The notes under the pieces are model-generated. The model searched no databases, was not told the DNA's origin, and was given only the letters and a program-made list of their open reading frames with translations. The position numbers and the translations under genes were made by a program. DNA of 64,000 bases from Adiantum capillus-veneris (lineage: Eukaryota; Streptophyta; Polypodiopsida; Polypodiales; Pteridaceae): NCBI GenBank assembly GCA_014529385.2, contig CM043945.1, positions 145,437,741-145,501,740 of the forward strand, written 5' to 3'. Positions 44,189 to 56,074 of the stretch are shown here, piece by piece (position 1 is the first letter of the stretch; each line of letters begins with the position of its first letter).

Positions 44189-45599
44189 CTAACACATCCA
44201 CCCTGTCTGGAGCTTCAAAAGCATAAATATTGCATACCCAACCGATTGAGACAACTCAAGTGACTCATCACCTGGCATCTTGGATTCACTAGCCATAGAA
44301 ACAACATGCAAATCATGCACCCAAGTAGCTAAAATCATTGTGTGAAGGTAAAGTTGTTGACATCCAAAGCACAAAAGTATCCCGAAGGCACATATATCCC
44401 TAGCATAAGCATCCATATCTCTGAGTTCCTTGTTGTTGGACTCATATATGCCAAACCCCTTCTCATCATCATAAGCATACTCATCATCACACATAACTTC
44501 ATCCACGTCATAATCATGGCTATCACCACTATCCATAGCTTCTAGCATGGATTCATCAATCTCCAAGGATACAGTTCCCTGCTCTAAACCACAATCATGC
44601 TCACCGATTGGTTCAATCACTTCACATGCATCAAAATACGGCTTCAAAATAGGCTCCACATCCAACAAATCCACAAAATAGCTCTCAACCTTGCCCTCTT
44701 CCCTAATTTCCAACGAACTCGTATCCAAAGATACGTGCTCATCATCAATAACCTCAACCTCACACTCATACATGGAATCACAAGGTACACAAGTAGCCAA
44801 TGCATCCTCTTCAAGACTTTTCAAACCTATATCCAAAGCATTACTCACCTCTTTAGGCTCTTCCATAAACCTTTCAACCTGCAAGACCTCTTTATGCCTC
44901 ACAATAGACCTTGGGAAGAAACGAGAAACATCATACGATAGACTACTTTTCACCGTCTTAGGCTTAACCTTATCTTGCATGTCAAATCCATCTTGCACAT
45001 GCGTACCTATATTGATACCATGCTCCTCAAGACGCTTAATCTTCCATTCCTTGTGCTTTGCAATGCGTACCACGTCTTCAAAAGACTTGGGCCTCTTCAA
45101 CTCAACCTCAAACTGCAACCAAGGTGACAAACCATCAACAAAAGAACTTTTCTTCAATGAACAAGGGGGGTCTCATCCTTAGGAGCAACACACCAACAAG
45201 TCCATAAATCTGTAAAAACTTGCATATAGGCATCAACACCTTGACAAGAACCTTGCTTAAGAGCATTGAGCTCATTCCATACTGCATTTGTATCTTCAAA
45301 AACCTGGAAATGCTCTAAAAAAGCTTCTATAAACTTGTCAAGACTCAAACCATAAGAAGAAGCCACTGCTTCTTTAGCTTCCAAATCCATGAACCAAACT
45401 CTTTCAAAAAGAATCCAAATAGCCTCAAAATCTTCTCCTCATTACACATATCATTGTTTATGCATGCCACCTCTACTTGCTCCAGAAAGTCTTCCACATC
45501 TTCATCACTTCTTCCATGAAATTTTGGATAAAAGAAAGCCATGGCTACCCAATTTTCAATGCTTTGAGAACCCCTTCTAACACAGGTGCAAGAACTCAA
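44189..45599 (-). pseudogene. Ty3/gypsy gag with acidic C-terminal region, frameshifted
   Basis: Three minus-strand frames form one gag: 45599-45345 (YPKFHGRSDEDVEDFLEQVE, the usual gag start), 45390-45154 (FIEAFLEHFQVFEDTNAVWN, FTDLW), and 45157-44189 (FVDGLSPWLQFEVELKRP, SFEDVVRIAKHKEWK), then about 220 residues rich in Asp and Glu. Two frameshifts separate them. The layout (gag helical domain, no CCHC knuckle, long acidic tail) parallels the intact ORF at 49837. PBS and LTR of this copy were not found. Its 3' side ends near the dispersed repeat. Confidence 0.65.
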
Positions 45600-46612
45600 A
45601 ACTTTTTATCAACTCAATCCCCATAAACTTCAATGGAGCTCAAGCTTTTTGAAAAGGATGAACACATGCACGTCAAATGAGTTTTCATAGTTAATCATCG
45701 GAATTACAACAGGCAAAGGAGATTCCAGTATCTCTCCTAGTCTTCTTGGCCCAAACATAAAGACTATGCTCTGCTAGTAAAAAATCTTCCCGTCCACATG
45801 AACATTTATCTAGATTCTTTGTGCAAAATGAAAAGGAGTGAATTGAGGTCCGTCATGATTATCCATTAAAAGCCATCCATGTAGCTCCCAAGAAAGCACA
45901 CTTGACTAATTACCCTCTGATTTTGCCAAAATTTCAACAGCATAATGACATAAATGGCCCAAAAGACCAAAAAACCAGCCATCACAACTTGGAAAAATTT
46001 TGGCAGAGTTCCCCCAGAATTAGAGCAGTAAAAACCCAAATAATCAACTGTATATATGTGCATAACCTGCCAACAATGGTACCCAAGCATCAAGTAGGAA
46101 TCACTAGTTCATAGCCTATGACGAGGTCACAAAAAGGGTGCTCCAGCCACCTGTATCATTGAAAGGATCTCACACTCGAGAATTCCCTAGCTCAGTAGAA
46201 CCTCACCATGACCCTCTCATGAAGGCTTATGAAACTCTCGTATAGTTCAGTCTCACAAATGACTATCTTCTAGACCAAGTCTCAGAAATGGCTGGGGCTG
46301 CCAAATAAAACCAAGTATGGCTCCACGAAAGGCGCACAATGGTAGTATCCACAAGTAACGTACAATACCAAACAATGCACTCAAATAGACACCAAATGAT
46401 GCATACCCACGACAACTGCAAGATACTCCCACTTGCCAGTATATCACTCTACTCTAGCTACCTGTACCTATGTCAATCACCTATACATGTACCTGTAACA
46501 TGTAACATGTAACCTGTAACCTATAATCCCCAATTTTCAATTTGCAATCTCCAACCTTTAATCCTGAAGCTGAAGGTACTTGAAGAAGATCCTCTGTGGG
46601 GGCGTCAAAAGA
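45600..46612. other. Unassigned sequence upstream of the decayed gag
   Basis: About 1 kb that should include the leader or LTR of the minus-strand gag element. I cannot identify TG...CA ends or a PBS. A run of short repeats on TGTAACATG/TGTAACCTG is at 46494-46520. Confidence 0.35.
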
Positions 46613-46674
46613 ATGTGAGTAGGATGGAAAAACACACAACACCTCTATAATCACCCGACACACACTCTTGGGAT

Positions 46675-46758
<84 letters not shown>

Positions 46759-46866
46759 ATGGGACACCACTCGGCTTACATAACCCACCTGGCCGAGACA
46801 GGGAACACACCAATGGAGTGAGAGGAGAGAGACTATCCATTTGCCCACTCAACACAGATACACACA

Positions 46867-46944
<78 letters not shown>

Positions 46945-46949
46945 CACAC
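46613..46949. repeat. Dispersed repeat with twin CA tracts, copy C (left half)
   Basis: Starts with GTGAGTAGGATGGAAAAACAC, then CA tract 46677-46755, the conserved spacer, and a second CA tract (46859-46949). The gypsy element at 46950 interrupts it inside that tract; the remainder of the same copy is at 51777. Confidence 0.8.
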
Positions 46950-49537
46950 TGATAGCCGTTTTTCGGCTTTCCATAATTGCCATAGTAAACTACCTCACCC
47001 TATCAAATCACTCAAACATTTTGGTTATCCCTACCATTTCACTGTACATAGGCGTGTGTGAGTTAGGGACTTTCTCCATATTTTCTTAAAAACCCTCAAC
47101 TAGCTAGTCATTGGGCTAGTTGAGCCAAAAAAATAAAAAAAATAAAAAAAAATATTATAGCCCATTTTTTTGTAAATATTTCATTGTATATAGGGCCTAA
47201 ATAAAAGGATTTTTCATAATTATTTTGATATTTATTTAAATATTTCTACCTATGGTGTGTTATTTATGCTATGTACATTGACTCACCATTACCATATTTT
47301 TTCTTACCATTTTGAATACTCTTTATTCCCTATAAAAATAATTTCATGCAAGCTTCTCTTATTTTTGGTGTAACTCCATCCCAACAAAAATCCAAAAAAA
47401 CTAGTTTTATTTATGTGTATATTTTTTTACTATTGTGATTTCTCCTTCCTACATCTATTCTCTTTTACTCTCATAAATTAGAACACCAAAAATATTCATC
47501 TTTTTATGGTAGACATATAATGAGAGAGATTTATTTTGACCCCTTTATATTTTTTCCACCTATATTATTTATATTTGACATGTACATATTTTTTTAGACC
47601 CCTCAATATTTGATTTTCTTAGTTGTACTATTCACTTATATCATGATCTCAACAATATCTTCAATTATAGACCTACCAAATAAGGTCAAGGGTATGTGGC
47701 ATGTATGCATGCACCATGGGGAGCTCACTCTTGGAGGTATTCAAAAGAATCATCCAAAGAAGGACCTCACAAGGACTTTGCGCAGTGGAAAAAACAGTCG
47801 GTTTTGCTGAAGTTTTAAAGATCACATGCTCTCCGAATTTGAAAAGGTGATACAAACAAAAGTTGTAGCTCGTGAGCTGAACTTTCACCTCAAATTTTTT
47901 CATATTTTTTGAGCTACGAGCTGTGAGCTATGATTTTATTGGTGGACCCCAGTTTGCCCATGCTATGCAGCCACACTCCCTCTTCCACTTTATCATTTTC
48001 CTCTTTCACACACACTCCTCCCTCTCCTTCCCACTCCCAAACCTGCAACTCCTATGTCCTAATTCACCCTCTTCACCATTGCCACATCTCTCACACCTCC
48101 ATAGCCTTCATCCTCCATTTCTACACCCTATGTGTCCCCCTTTCTCTCTACATATATGTCCATATTACCATACTCTCTTCAGCTTTGTAAAGAACTTCAA
48201 AAAATCAACAAAAATCCAAGGATAACCTCTGCAAATGAAGGCTTTTATCATGAATTTTTCAAGGTTTGAAATAACATAGTCTCATCGACACGTGCTGCTT
48301 CGCCATGCTGATTGCTTCTTCTTCCGGTGCTGTAAAGAGGTGAATGTCAACTTCTCCAAGGCTTTCAACCTCTCTTTACAAGCTCATCCCTTCTCTAACT
48401 TTTCTCATCATATATCTCACCATTTGGTGAATGATTTTGTAAATATTTTTTAGTGATAATTACTAACTACTAACCACTAACCTTATTGTAAAATGCACCC
48501 TCTACTAGAGTAAGCACTCCCAAATTATTCACTCAATCCTCTCTCCTATCATCCTCAATAATTCTCTTCCCTTGAGCCCACATCCATGTGACTCAAAGGA
48601 CAAGAGAGACCCACCCTCATAAAAAAAAAAATGCATAATCTTTTATTCCTTCAAATAAACTTGATTAGGACTAATCCTAATCGGGGCTTCTAAAACCTAT
48701 AAATAGAGCCCTTCTCTCCCTTGTAAAGCATCACATGATCACACTACACCACACCATTCTCAACACATAACACACCACTCTTCAAGCCTAGTTGTGTAGA
48801 GTGTGTGCATTGTGAGTGCTCTATTCCATCACTACACATAGGTGCATGGAGAAGCTTGAAGTTAGTTATGCCATCTAGAGGAGTGGAGTGTATGTCATAC
48901 TCTTCACCACACTTGTAGCCTACTCTTGTGCATAAATAAGATTTATAGTTTTGGGTGCAATTGTATGCTGCAACTACGACTCTTCTCTCCAAATTGACTT
49001 GATAAGTTGGCTCATCAGGTGGTTGAAGGTATATTGTCCTTTGAAGTTTGTTGTGCCATTTCATGCTTGGTGGTTTGAGGGCTTGTTGAATTGTTTGCCT
49101 AAAAGGTGAATTGTAAGAGGGTGCTCGGTGAGAGGGCTCCCGTGACCCTAAGACAATTTGTGTATTGGCAACAAGGTCAAGTTTTGTGTTGTCTCTCTAT
49201 TTCTCATCAAGCTTTGTGTGCATCTAGTCTTTAAGGCTAAGACTGAGTTGCTCAAGTTGATTTGTGTGCTTTACCTCTCTCTGGTGTGGTGAATGTTTGT
49301 GTTTGGTGTGTGTGGCTATCTTGTGTTCCCCTCTCTTTGTGCGTTTGAGTACAAGGAGATATGACGTGCATCCTAGTTCGCATCTACAACTAGGTGGTGC
49401 CCCTTTTCTTGTTTAGTTTCTCGCTGTGGGTTGTTGTTGTCTCTGATTGTGCTTGCCCCAGCCCCAATTGAGCAGCACAGGAGCCTCGAAGGGTGTTTAG
49501 AGGCCGCTCTTCTTGTTGCCCGCCCCGGACCGCCTCA
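46950..49537 (+). repeat. 5' LTR (~2.6 kb) of the gag-only gypsy element
   Basis: Starts TGATAGCCGTTTTTCGGCT, which contains a 5-bp-stem hairpin, and ends GCCCCGGACCGCCTCA three bases before the PBS. A TATAAATA box is at 48699-48706. The last 411 bp recur at 51361. A 10-bp-stem hairpin (CTCAACTAGC/GCTAGTTGAG) is at 47095-47124. A diverged relative lies on the minus strand at about 55473-54410. Confidence 0.75.
48699..48706 (+). promoter_or_regulatory. TATA box of the 2.6-kb LTR
   Basis: TATAAATA in the context AAAACCTATAAATAGAGCCC. Transcription would start about 30 bp downstream, leaving about 0.8 kb of R plus U5. Confidence 0.65.
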
Positions 49538-49540
49538 AAT

Positions 49541-49558
49541 TGGTGCCCCCACTGAGGA
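49541..49558 (+). other. Primer binding site, not initiator-Met type
   Basis: TGGTGCCCCCACTGAGGA, three bases after the LTR end. The complementary tRNA would end GGGGGCACCA; which tRNA this is needs a tRNA set for comparison. Confidence 0.6.
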
Positions 49559-49836
49559 TGGCTTGTGTATTTTTGTGAAGGCTCAACCTTTAGCATAATC
49601 AAGTAGATTATATGAATCATGAAAACTTGTATGACCGAGTTTAATTTCAAGGCAACAAAAATTGATCTAGAATATGGTTTGGATTAGCATAACATAAGAA
49701 AGGAAAAAAACATTTTCACATAAGAATCTAGAATTCATGCTAAAAGACCTTTCAAAACTTTGTGTAGTTAGTTGATGTCATGAGAGAAAATGATTGTTTG
49801 GAACTAATCTTTGTGTGGTTCTAGCATTGAGAAACT

Positions 49837-51477
49837 ATGACACGCTATACCTTTGATGATATCCCAATCTTCTTCAGAAATCTAGAAGAAGATGTTGATG
49901 ATTTTCTTGCTGATTTTAGAATGGTTTGTCGTATCCTTGGTAAAAGGGATGACATTGAAAAAGGGGATTTTCTATTGCTATGCCTTAGAGGCAACGCTGA
50001 GCAATGGTTTTGGAGTATGTCTTCTCAGATTGAAGATGGATATACCCAAATTTCCAAAGCTTTGAAGACCAGATTCTCTAAATTTCCAACAACAGAGACA
50101 TCATGGGCTTCATTAGGGAGACTTCAACAACATGGTGAAGACTACTATGCTTATGAGGATATTTTTTCTCGTCAATGGGGAAGATGTGGGTTTAGTTCTA
50201 CATTTCCAGATTATGTAAAAATGGAGCAATTTATTTCGGGTTTGTCTCCTTTCCTAAAGACTAAGGTTACTTGTAGTGGACCCTCTACCTTTGAAGAAGC
50301 GGTCGCTATTGCCCGAAGGAAGTTTCACAAGTACTTCTACATCAAAAATGGTTTCCATCATGCTGGAAGAACCAACCATCATGAAAGTTTTTCTATCAAG
50401 GATTCATCTCCTTTGTCATACTTGTCTCCTTTTACTCCGACAAATGTTGAAGAAGTTACTTACATGCCAACTGATTACTCAAGTGCTAAAGTGTGTGTCC
50501 AAGATTCAAATGTGGAATCTCTTTCTTCTACCTTTATCACAAGCATGCAAAAATCGACACAAGATATCTCAAATGGCATGGATGATTCAATAATGGATAC
50601 ATCCAACCTTTTGGCAGAGGATCAATTTCTAGTCCGAGCAGACAAAGCTTTTGTGCAACATAACTCTATGGAGAATGAAGACCTTGAAGGTAACCTTGAT
50701 CTTATGGAATGTTCTGAGAGTGTATCTTGTTTAAAAGAAGAGAGTAAAGAAGAAGATGAGATCATAGGTGGGGAGATCATAGACCACATTGATCATAAAG
50801 AGATGATTGTGTACATGGAATGCCAACTCCAAAACAAAGTAGAAGAGTGTGAGTTGAATCCATGTGAGGATAATCTTCAAAAAGTGTTTGAGGATGTTGA
50901 AAAGAATTGGTATGACCCATATATGTTAAGCATAGAGGAACCTATCATGCAGGAAGCCAAAGTTTTCACAAAATCAAACAGTAATCCATCTACCTTTGAG
51001 GTGGTACAATGTGAGGAGTTACAACCTTGCCAAAGGGGGGGCTTAGAAGGGGATGAAGAACATGGCAGAGTAGTAAAAAATAAAATCATAAAAGGAAACT
51101 ATCAGAATGGTATCATTCTCTCCAATGATGTTTTAGTGGGTGGCTCTTCATTCATGGGACAATCTCTTAGCAAGAAAATCCAAACTTTTGAAGCCCCAAT
51201 CATCTTCACATTGGGTTTCACCTCTTCAAAGTCAACTTCTCCTCTCTTCACATATACCTTTCATCAGGGGCACCATACCTTCTTAAGTGGAGGAGGACAT
51301 GAATACTTGGTGATGAACAGATGTTTCCAAACCTTCTACATTTGGTTCTTTGGTGTATGGAGGGTGCTCGGTGAGAGGGCTCCCGTGACCCTAAGACAAT
51401 TTGTGTATTGGCAACAAGGTCAAGTTTTGTGTTGTCTCTCTATTTCTCATCAAGCTTTGTGTGCATCTAGTCTTTAA
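49837..51477 (+). CDS. Gypsy gag-like ORF, 546 codons, fused into the 3' LTR
   Basis: An intact frame starting MTRYTFDDIPIFFRNLEEDV. Residues 1-165 fit the retrotransposon gag helical domain: VDDFLADFRMVCRILGKRDD, NAEQWFWSMSSQ, LKTRFSKFP, FSRQWGRCGF, FISGLSPFLKTKV, TFEEAVAIARRKFH. About 165-440 is acidic (CSESVSCLKEESKEEDEI). No CCHC zinc knuckle is visible. From codon 508 on, the reading frame is LTR sequence (51361-51477), created by the deletion that removed pol, so the native C-terminus is lost. Absence of stops over 500 codons suggests a young copy. The protein would form the particle shell; here it has no partner enzymes. Confidence 0.75.
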   Translation: MTRYTFDDIPIFFRNLEEDVDDFLADFRMVCRILGKRDDIEKGDFLLLCLRGNAEQWFWSMSSQIEDGYTQISKALKTRFSKFPTTETSWASLGRLQQHGEDYYAYEDIFSRQWGRCGFSSTFPDYVKMEQFISGLSPFLKTKVTCSGPSTFEEAVAIARRKFHKYFYIKNGFHHAGRTNHHESFSIKDSSPLSYLSPFTPTNVEEVTYMPTDYSSAKVCVQDSNVESLSSTFITSMQKSTQDISNGMDDSIMDTSNLLAEDQFLVRADKAFVQHNSMENEDLEGNLDLMECSESVSCLKEESKEEDEIIGGEIIDHIDHKEMIVYMECQLQNKVEECELNPCEDNLQKVFEDVEKNWYDPYMLSIEEPIMQEAKVFTKSNSNPSTFEVVQCEELQPCQRGGLEGDEEHGRVVKNKIIKGNYQNGIILSNDVLVGGSSFMGQSLSKKIQTFEAPIIFTLGFTSSKSTSPLFTYTFHQGHHTFLSGGGHEYLVMNRCFQTFYIWFFGVWRVLGERAPVTLRQFVYWQQGQVLCCLSISHQALCASSL

Positions 51478-51775
51478 GGCTAAGACTGAGTTGCTCAAGT
51501 TGATTTGTGTGCTTTACCTCTCTCTGGTGTGGTGAATGTTTGTGTTTGGTGTGTGTGGCTATCTTGTGTTCCCCTCTCTTTGTGCGTTTGAGTACAAGGA
51601 GATATGACGTGCATCCTAGTTCGCATCTACAACTAGGTGGTGCCCCTTTTCTTGTTTAGTTTCTCGCTGTGGGTTGTTGTTGTCTCTGATTGTGCTTGCC
51701 CCAGCCCCAATTGAGCAGCACAGGAGCCTCGAAGGGTGTTTAGAGGCCGCTCTTCTTGTTGCCCGCCCCGGCATC

Positions 51776-51776
<1 letters not shown>
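51361..51776 (+). repeat. Truncated 3' LTR
   Basis: 51361-51771 looks identical to 49118-49528. The final bases are GGCATCA instead of GGACCGCCTCA. The first 2.2 kb of the LTR, including the promoter, are missing. Confidence 0.85.
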
Positions 51777-51815
<39 letters not shown>

Positions 51816-52738
51816 TCAGCTCAAAGGAGGAAGATTTTTGATGCTCGGATACAATTGAGCTTGGGCCGACACCAATGGGGCAAATAGCTCACACCATATG
51901 AATGAAATATGCCAGATACAATCACAAATTTGAGAAGAGGCTTCACTCGCAGGAGAAACTTACACCGCCAAAAAAACAGCAAGAAATTTGGCAAAATGGA
52001 TAGCTCCATTGTGTCCTTCACGGCCCAAACCCTAGTCTACAATATCAAAGTGCTCAAATCCGACCTCGAATGAGTAGTTTATATCCAAAACAGGCTCCAA
52101 AAACAACAAAAATTAAGTTGCGGCTGTTCCTCCTCTTCTCTCCATGTTTTTCCTTGTTTTTTTCTCAGGTTTTCGGTGTGCACAGCTCATTGTATCCCTT
52201 GGGCACCTTTGGACTTTTGATTGACCTCAAACGGATCCCGAACATGCCAAAAAATGGCCACGCAGTGCGTTTTTGGTACCCTTCTACATCCATCCGCACA
52301 CCTGGCATTCAACTTTTCTCAATAATGGATCCCACAATCACATGAAATTTCCCCCAGATATAGTTCTCATGATGACCTTTCTACATAATTTATCACAAGA
52401 AAACATTCCGGTTGTGTCCGTACTTATCCACGTGCAAGTCTTGATCCCATTCGACCTCCTGACGCCATTGGGTGTCATTTGATGCACCCGCTTACCTCAT
52501 GTTGCCAGCCCGCTGATAGCTTCCTCGAGAAGTTTTACGCTCTACCAACTCCTCATTATTATAGAAAAAGATACTGATATTGGTGACGATGAAAATCGAT
52601 GTACTATGTACACACTGTCCTACCTGTACACATGTGGGCCCCACGTAACCACCTAGCTCTGGACAATGGGAAATTCTTTATTCGATACACCATGCATGTG
52701 TATGTACAAATGCACAATCACTTCTTCCAGAAAACCCC
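51777..52738. repeat. Dispersed repeat with twin CA tracts, copy D (right half)
   Basis: Starts within the second CA tract (51777-51812) and continues collinearly with copy B to 52738. It belongs to the same copy as 46613-46949, separated by the gypsy insertion. Confidence 0.8.
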
Positions 52739-53521
52739 TAACAACGTATCACCCATAGTAGGGAAAGACATCCTTCCAACCATCCTGCCCTCCCTTTAAA
52801 AAAAGAAACTCGGCCAACGCAGTATCATTATAACCAGTATTCATTCTTACCACATCTGTGTCCGCCTCGGATAATACATTCTACAAATCAGAGCACGATG
52901 TGGTAATCCGTGCAAAGTGTTTCAACACTTTGATGAGAGAATATCCAAACGAGATTACCAAACACAACAACCTCAGAGTTTTGGTAGAGAATGCCCATTA
53001 GAGTCATATACCGTGCTTTTTGAAGGAGATCTGTACTCGCAAGAAGAAACCTATGTTTACACAAAGATTTACCATAATTTGCAACCTGTAATGTGAGCAA
53101 CCAGGGCTAAGCGTTTTTATAAAACATCAATCATATTATGTTGCACATAAAAAAAAAAACCAGAATGTTTGGTGCAAAAAAACCCAGTAAAAGTGTTTTT
53201 TTTTGGTAAAAATGCGGACCTGAGAAGAACCATCCTTTTCGACCAGCTCCATCGTTAGACAGTAGGCAAGCCACCAAGAAAGCCCTCAAATCTCTCTTTA
53301 CTCAAACACAACTACCACGCAAAAGACAAGACTAAGTGAGGGGCTTAGGGCCGTCCTCACCTTATATAGTATTCCATCTGTGGAAGGAGTGATGAGGAAG
53401 ACCTGCATGTATGATTCCATTTGAATTTTTCTCGGCTCCCAAAGGGCCTGGCTACAAATGGGAGCCGCCATGGCCCTCTACATAGGGGATAGAGTGGGAG
53501 AGAAGAGGGGAAAAAAATATC
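52739..53521. other. Unassigned sequence
   Basis: One minus-strand frame, 53100-52888 (LQVANYGKSLCKHRFLLAS), is preceded by an acceptor-like TTACAG, but nothing confirms an exon. Two short homopolymer A and T runs lie near 53150-53210. Confidence 0.25.
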
Positions 53522-54417
53522 ATCATACTGCGTGCAGGTGCACAAAGATCATTCGGCAGCAGGGTCGTGAGGTAGAGAGGGTAAGAGGACAAGCGTGATC
53601 TACTTACTTGATGTGTACTCATTTAATACAACTAATACGGTATCTCAAAAATGAACGCTAGTTACCCCTTTTTGGGCTAGTGTCCCATATTTCATGCGCC
53701 CTATGAAGGATAAAGGACCATGTATGCTAGAGAGGCCAAAAAAAAACTTATCAAAGTGGTGTAGGAGGGACCAGTCCCAAGGAAAATGGGGGGGGGGGAA
53801 TGTTGTTTTGAGGGGGTTGCGGGGTTTTTATATATATATATAAAATTCAAACCCTAAACCAGACCTGGTATAGAGTTGGCCTTTGTACTAGATTAATATT
53901 AGCTGTATAAGTACTTAGGGGTGTGAGGTACAGAGGGTAAGAGGACAAGCATGAACTACGTGCAGGTGCACAAATATCATTTGGCAACATAATGCGTGTA
54001 GGTGCAGAGAGATCATACTACGTGCAGGTGCACATAGATCATTTGGCAGCGGGGTCGTGAGGTAGAGAGGGTAATAGGACAAGCGTGAACTACTTACTTG
54101 ATGTGTACTCATTTAATACAACTAATACGGTATCTAAAAAATGAACGCTAGTTACCCTTTTTTGGGGTAGTGTCCCATATTTCATGCGCCCTATGAAGGA
54201 TAAAGGACCATGTATGCCTGAGAGGCCAAAAAAAAACTTATCAAAGTGGTGTAGGAGGGACCAGTCCCAAGGGAAATGGGGGGGGGGGGGAATGTTGTTT
54301 TGAGGGGTTGCGGGTTTTTTTTAATATATATATAAAATTCCAACCCTAAACCAGACCTGGTATAGAGTTGGCCTTTGTACTAGATTAATATTAGCTGTAT
54401 AAGTACTTAGGGGTGTG
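53522..54417. repeat. ~405-bp direct duplication (53522-53925 and 54012-54417)
   Basis: Both copies run from CATACT[G/A]CGTGCAGGTGCAC to AAGTACTTAGGGGTGTG and share a G-run (10-12 G) and an AT-dinucleotide run. A short intervening piece repeats parts of the beginning again (CGTGCAGGTGCACAAATATC). Confidence 0.9.
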
Positions 54418-55473
54418 TGTGTGTGTGTATGTGAAGGGAGGTGAGAGAATACTAGGGTTGACTTGTGAGAAAAAGTCGGCAGACTGTGGTACACAAAAAA
54501 GAATCATATCTCCTTTGTGGTAGCTCAGAAAATTATGAAAATGTTTGAGGTGATTAATCATCTTGTGGGTGACATTTCTTTTTTTGATCACTTCTTCAAA
54601 ATCGGAGTGAAAGTGGATGCCAAAATACCTCTTTTTTCCTCACTGCAAAAGTTTTCCAATGCCCCCCTTTTTTTTACATTTGCATAAGGCTCCAAGGGTG
54701 AGACCCTCCTTGCACAAGAACATGACTTGATAGATTCTTGGGTGTTTGAGAACATGCATGGATTAGGATTATTCACAAACAGGATATACAAAAAACGTTC
54801 GTCTATAAAGAATTCAAGGAATCTAGAATAGTGTCACTTGTATATAAATATACAAATAAAATATATGAGAATATAAGAAATCAAATGAGGGGACCCTCAT
54901 TTTTTTTATATTGATGTATATCTATTTACAAGTAGTAAGAAAAATGCATGTAGAAAATAGTAATTTAGTAAAAGAGAATGATTGGGTGAAAGGTATTTTT
55001 GTGATTTTTTTCTGGAGTGGATTCACACCAAAATTTTCAGAGGTTTCAATGAAAAGGTTTATTTATAGATTAGAGGGAATGCACAACGATAAGAAAAATT
55101 ATGATAAAAGTGAATCAATGTACATAGCATACTTAGGCAAATAACGCATACCTATGTAAAAATATTTAAATAAACACCAAAATAATTATAACAAAAAATC
55201 CCTATATTTAGGCCCTATATACAATGAACTATTTACACACAAATAGGTCATAATATATTTTTGAGTTTTATTTTAATTTTATTTTTTTATATGTTTGGTT
55301 CATCTAGCCTAGTGATTAGCTAGCTAAGGGGTTTTAGAAAGATATGGAAAAAGGTCCCTAACGCGCACACGTCTATGTACAATGAAAAGATAAGGATAGC
55401 CGTAGTATTTAGGTGATTTTATAGTGTGAGGTAGCTTACTATGTCAATGAGCAAGCCCTTTCTAACCGTGGAC
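54410..55473 (-). repeat. Diverged minus-strand LTR related to 46950-49537
   Basis: The reverse complement is collinear with the start of the 2.6-kb LTR over about 1 kb: AGTAAGCTACCTCAC, CATTGTACATAGACGTGTG, ATTGTATATAGGGCCTAAAT, and a CACCTCAAA...TTTTCATA block. The minus-strand start near 55473 (TGATGGTCCACGG) aligns with TGATAGCCG. The integrase fragment just upstream on the same strand fits a 3' LTR. Confidence 0.6.
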
Positions 55474-55550
55474 CATCATTAAAAACAATTTCCAAAGGTG
55501 TGTCAAATTTACAACAAATGTGAGTGCAAATAAATTTTATCACCGTCCTC

Positions 55551-55760
55551 TCATTTACGTTTGGTACATTGTGCTTCCACCCACCTAGTTATATAGTCTA
55601 CATCCACTAGAATGTAGAGTTTACCATTTTTTGTTCTAGGTAGTGGACCCATAGCATCAAGGCCCCATTTTTCAAAGGGTCCATTTGCAAGAACTATTTG
55701 CCTGGTTTGCCTAGAGTACACAAATGGAATTTTAAAAACCGCACGGTTGAGGTATGTCAA
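55551..55760 (-). pseudogene. Ty3/gypsy integrase core fragment
   Basis: About 70 codons with NGPFEKWGLDAMGPLPRTKN and YILVDVDYITRWVEAQ. This is the start of the gypsy integrase core, with the first catalytic Asp in GLDAMGP. The rest is missing. It is on the minus strand, opposite to the pol remnant that starts at 55.9 kb, so it belongs to a different element, probably the one whose LTR is at 55473-54410. Confidence 0.75.
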
Positions 55761-56074
55761 CTTCAGCTGTGTAGAGGTGTCTTGGGAGTAGTTGTACTCT
55801 CTCAGAACCTTTAAACTTGGATTAGGTTTTTTTCAGTGGTTGATATCTTAGACTATGTTAGAGTCGGAGGATTGACACACTTTTCAAGCAAAAAATAAGA
55901 AAAACTAGTTTTAGTGGACACTTTCCACTACCTTTCAACTAATGTGATTAGGAGTAGGGTAAGTAGGAATCCCATGAGGTTTTTGATTGTTCTCACTCTC
56001 TGATTTGAGATCATTGAAGTTGCTTTTGGGAATGAAGCTAGGAAAACCAAAGCGATCAGTATCTCAGACCATAA

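Larger units (their letters stand above)
46950..51776 (+). mobile_element. Gag-only Ty3/gypsy element inserted in a CA microsatellite
   Basis: 5' LTR 46950-49537 (TGATAGCC...CCTCA), PBS at 49541, an intact gag-like ORF from 49837, and a 3' LTR reduced to its last ~416 bp (51361-51776). There is no protease, RT or integrase. Flanks are ACAC on both sides, consistent with but not proof of a TSD because they lie in a CA repeat. The two halves of the disrupted dispersed repeat match the uninterrupted copies A and B, which proves the insertion. The gag-to-LTR junction at 51360/51361 looks like an internal deletion. Confidence 0.8.

Noticed and set aside
52888-53100. Possible host exon on the minus strand with acceptor-like TTACAG
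   Set aside because: No donor site, partner exon or recognisable protein; listed only as unassigned sequence.
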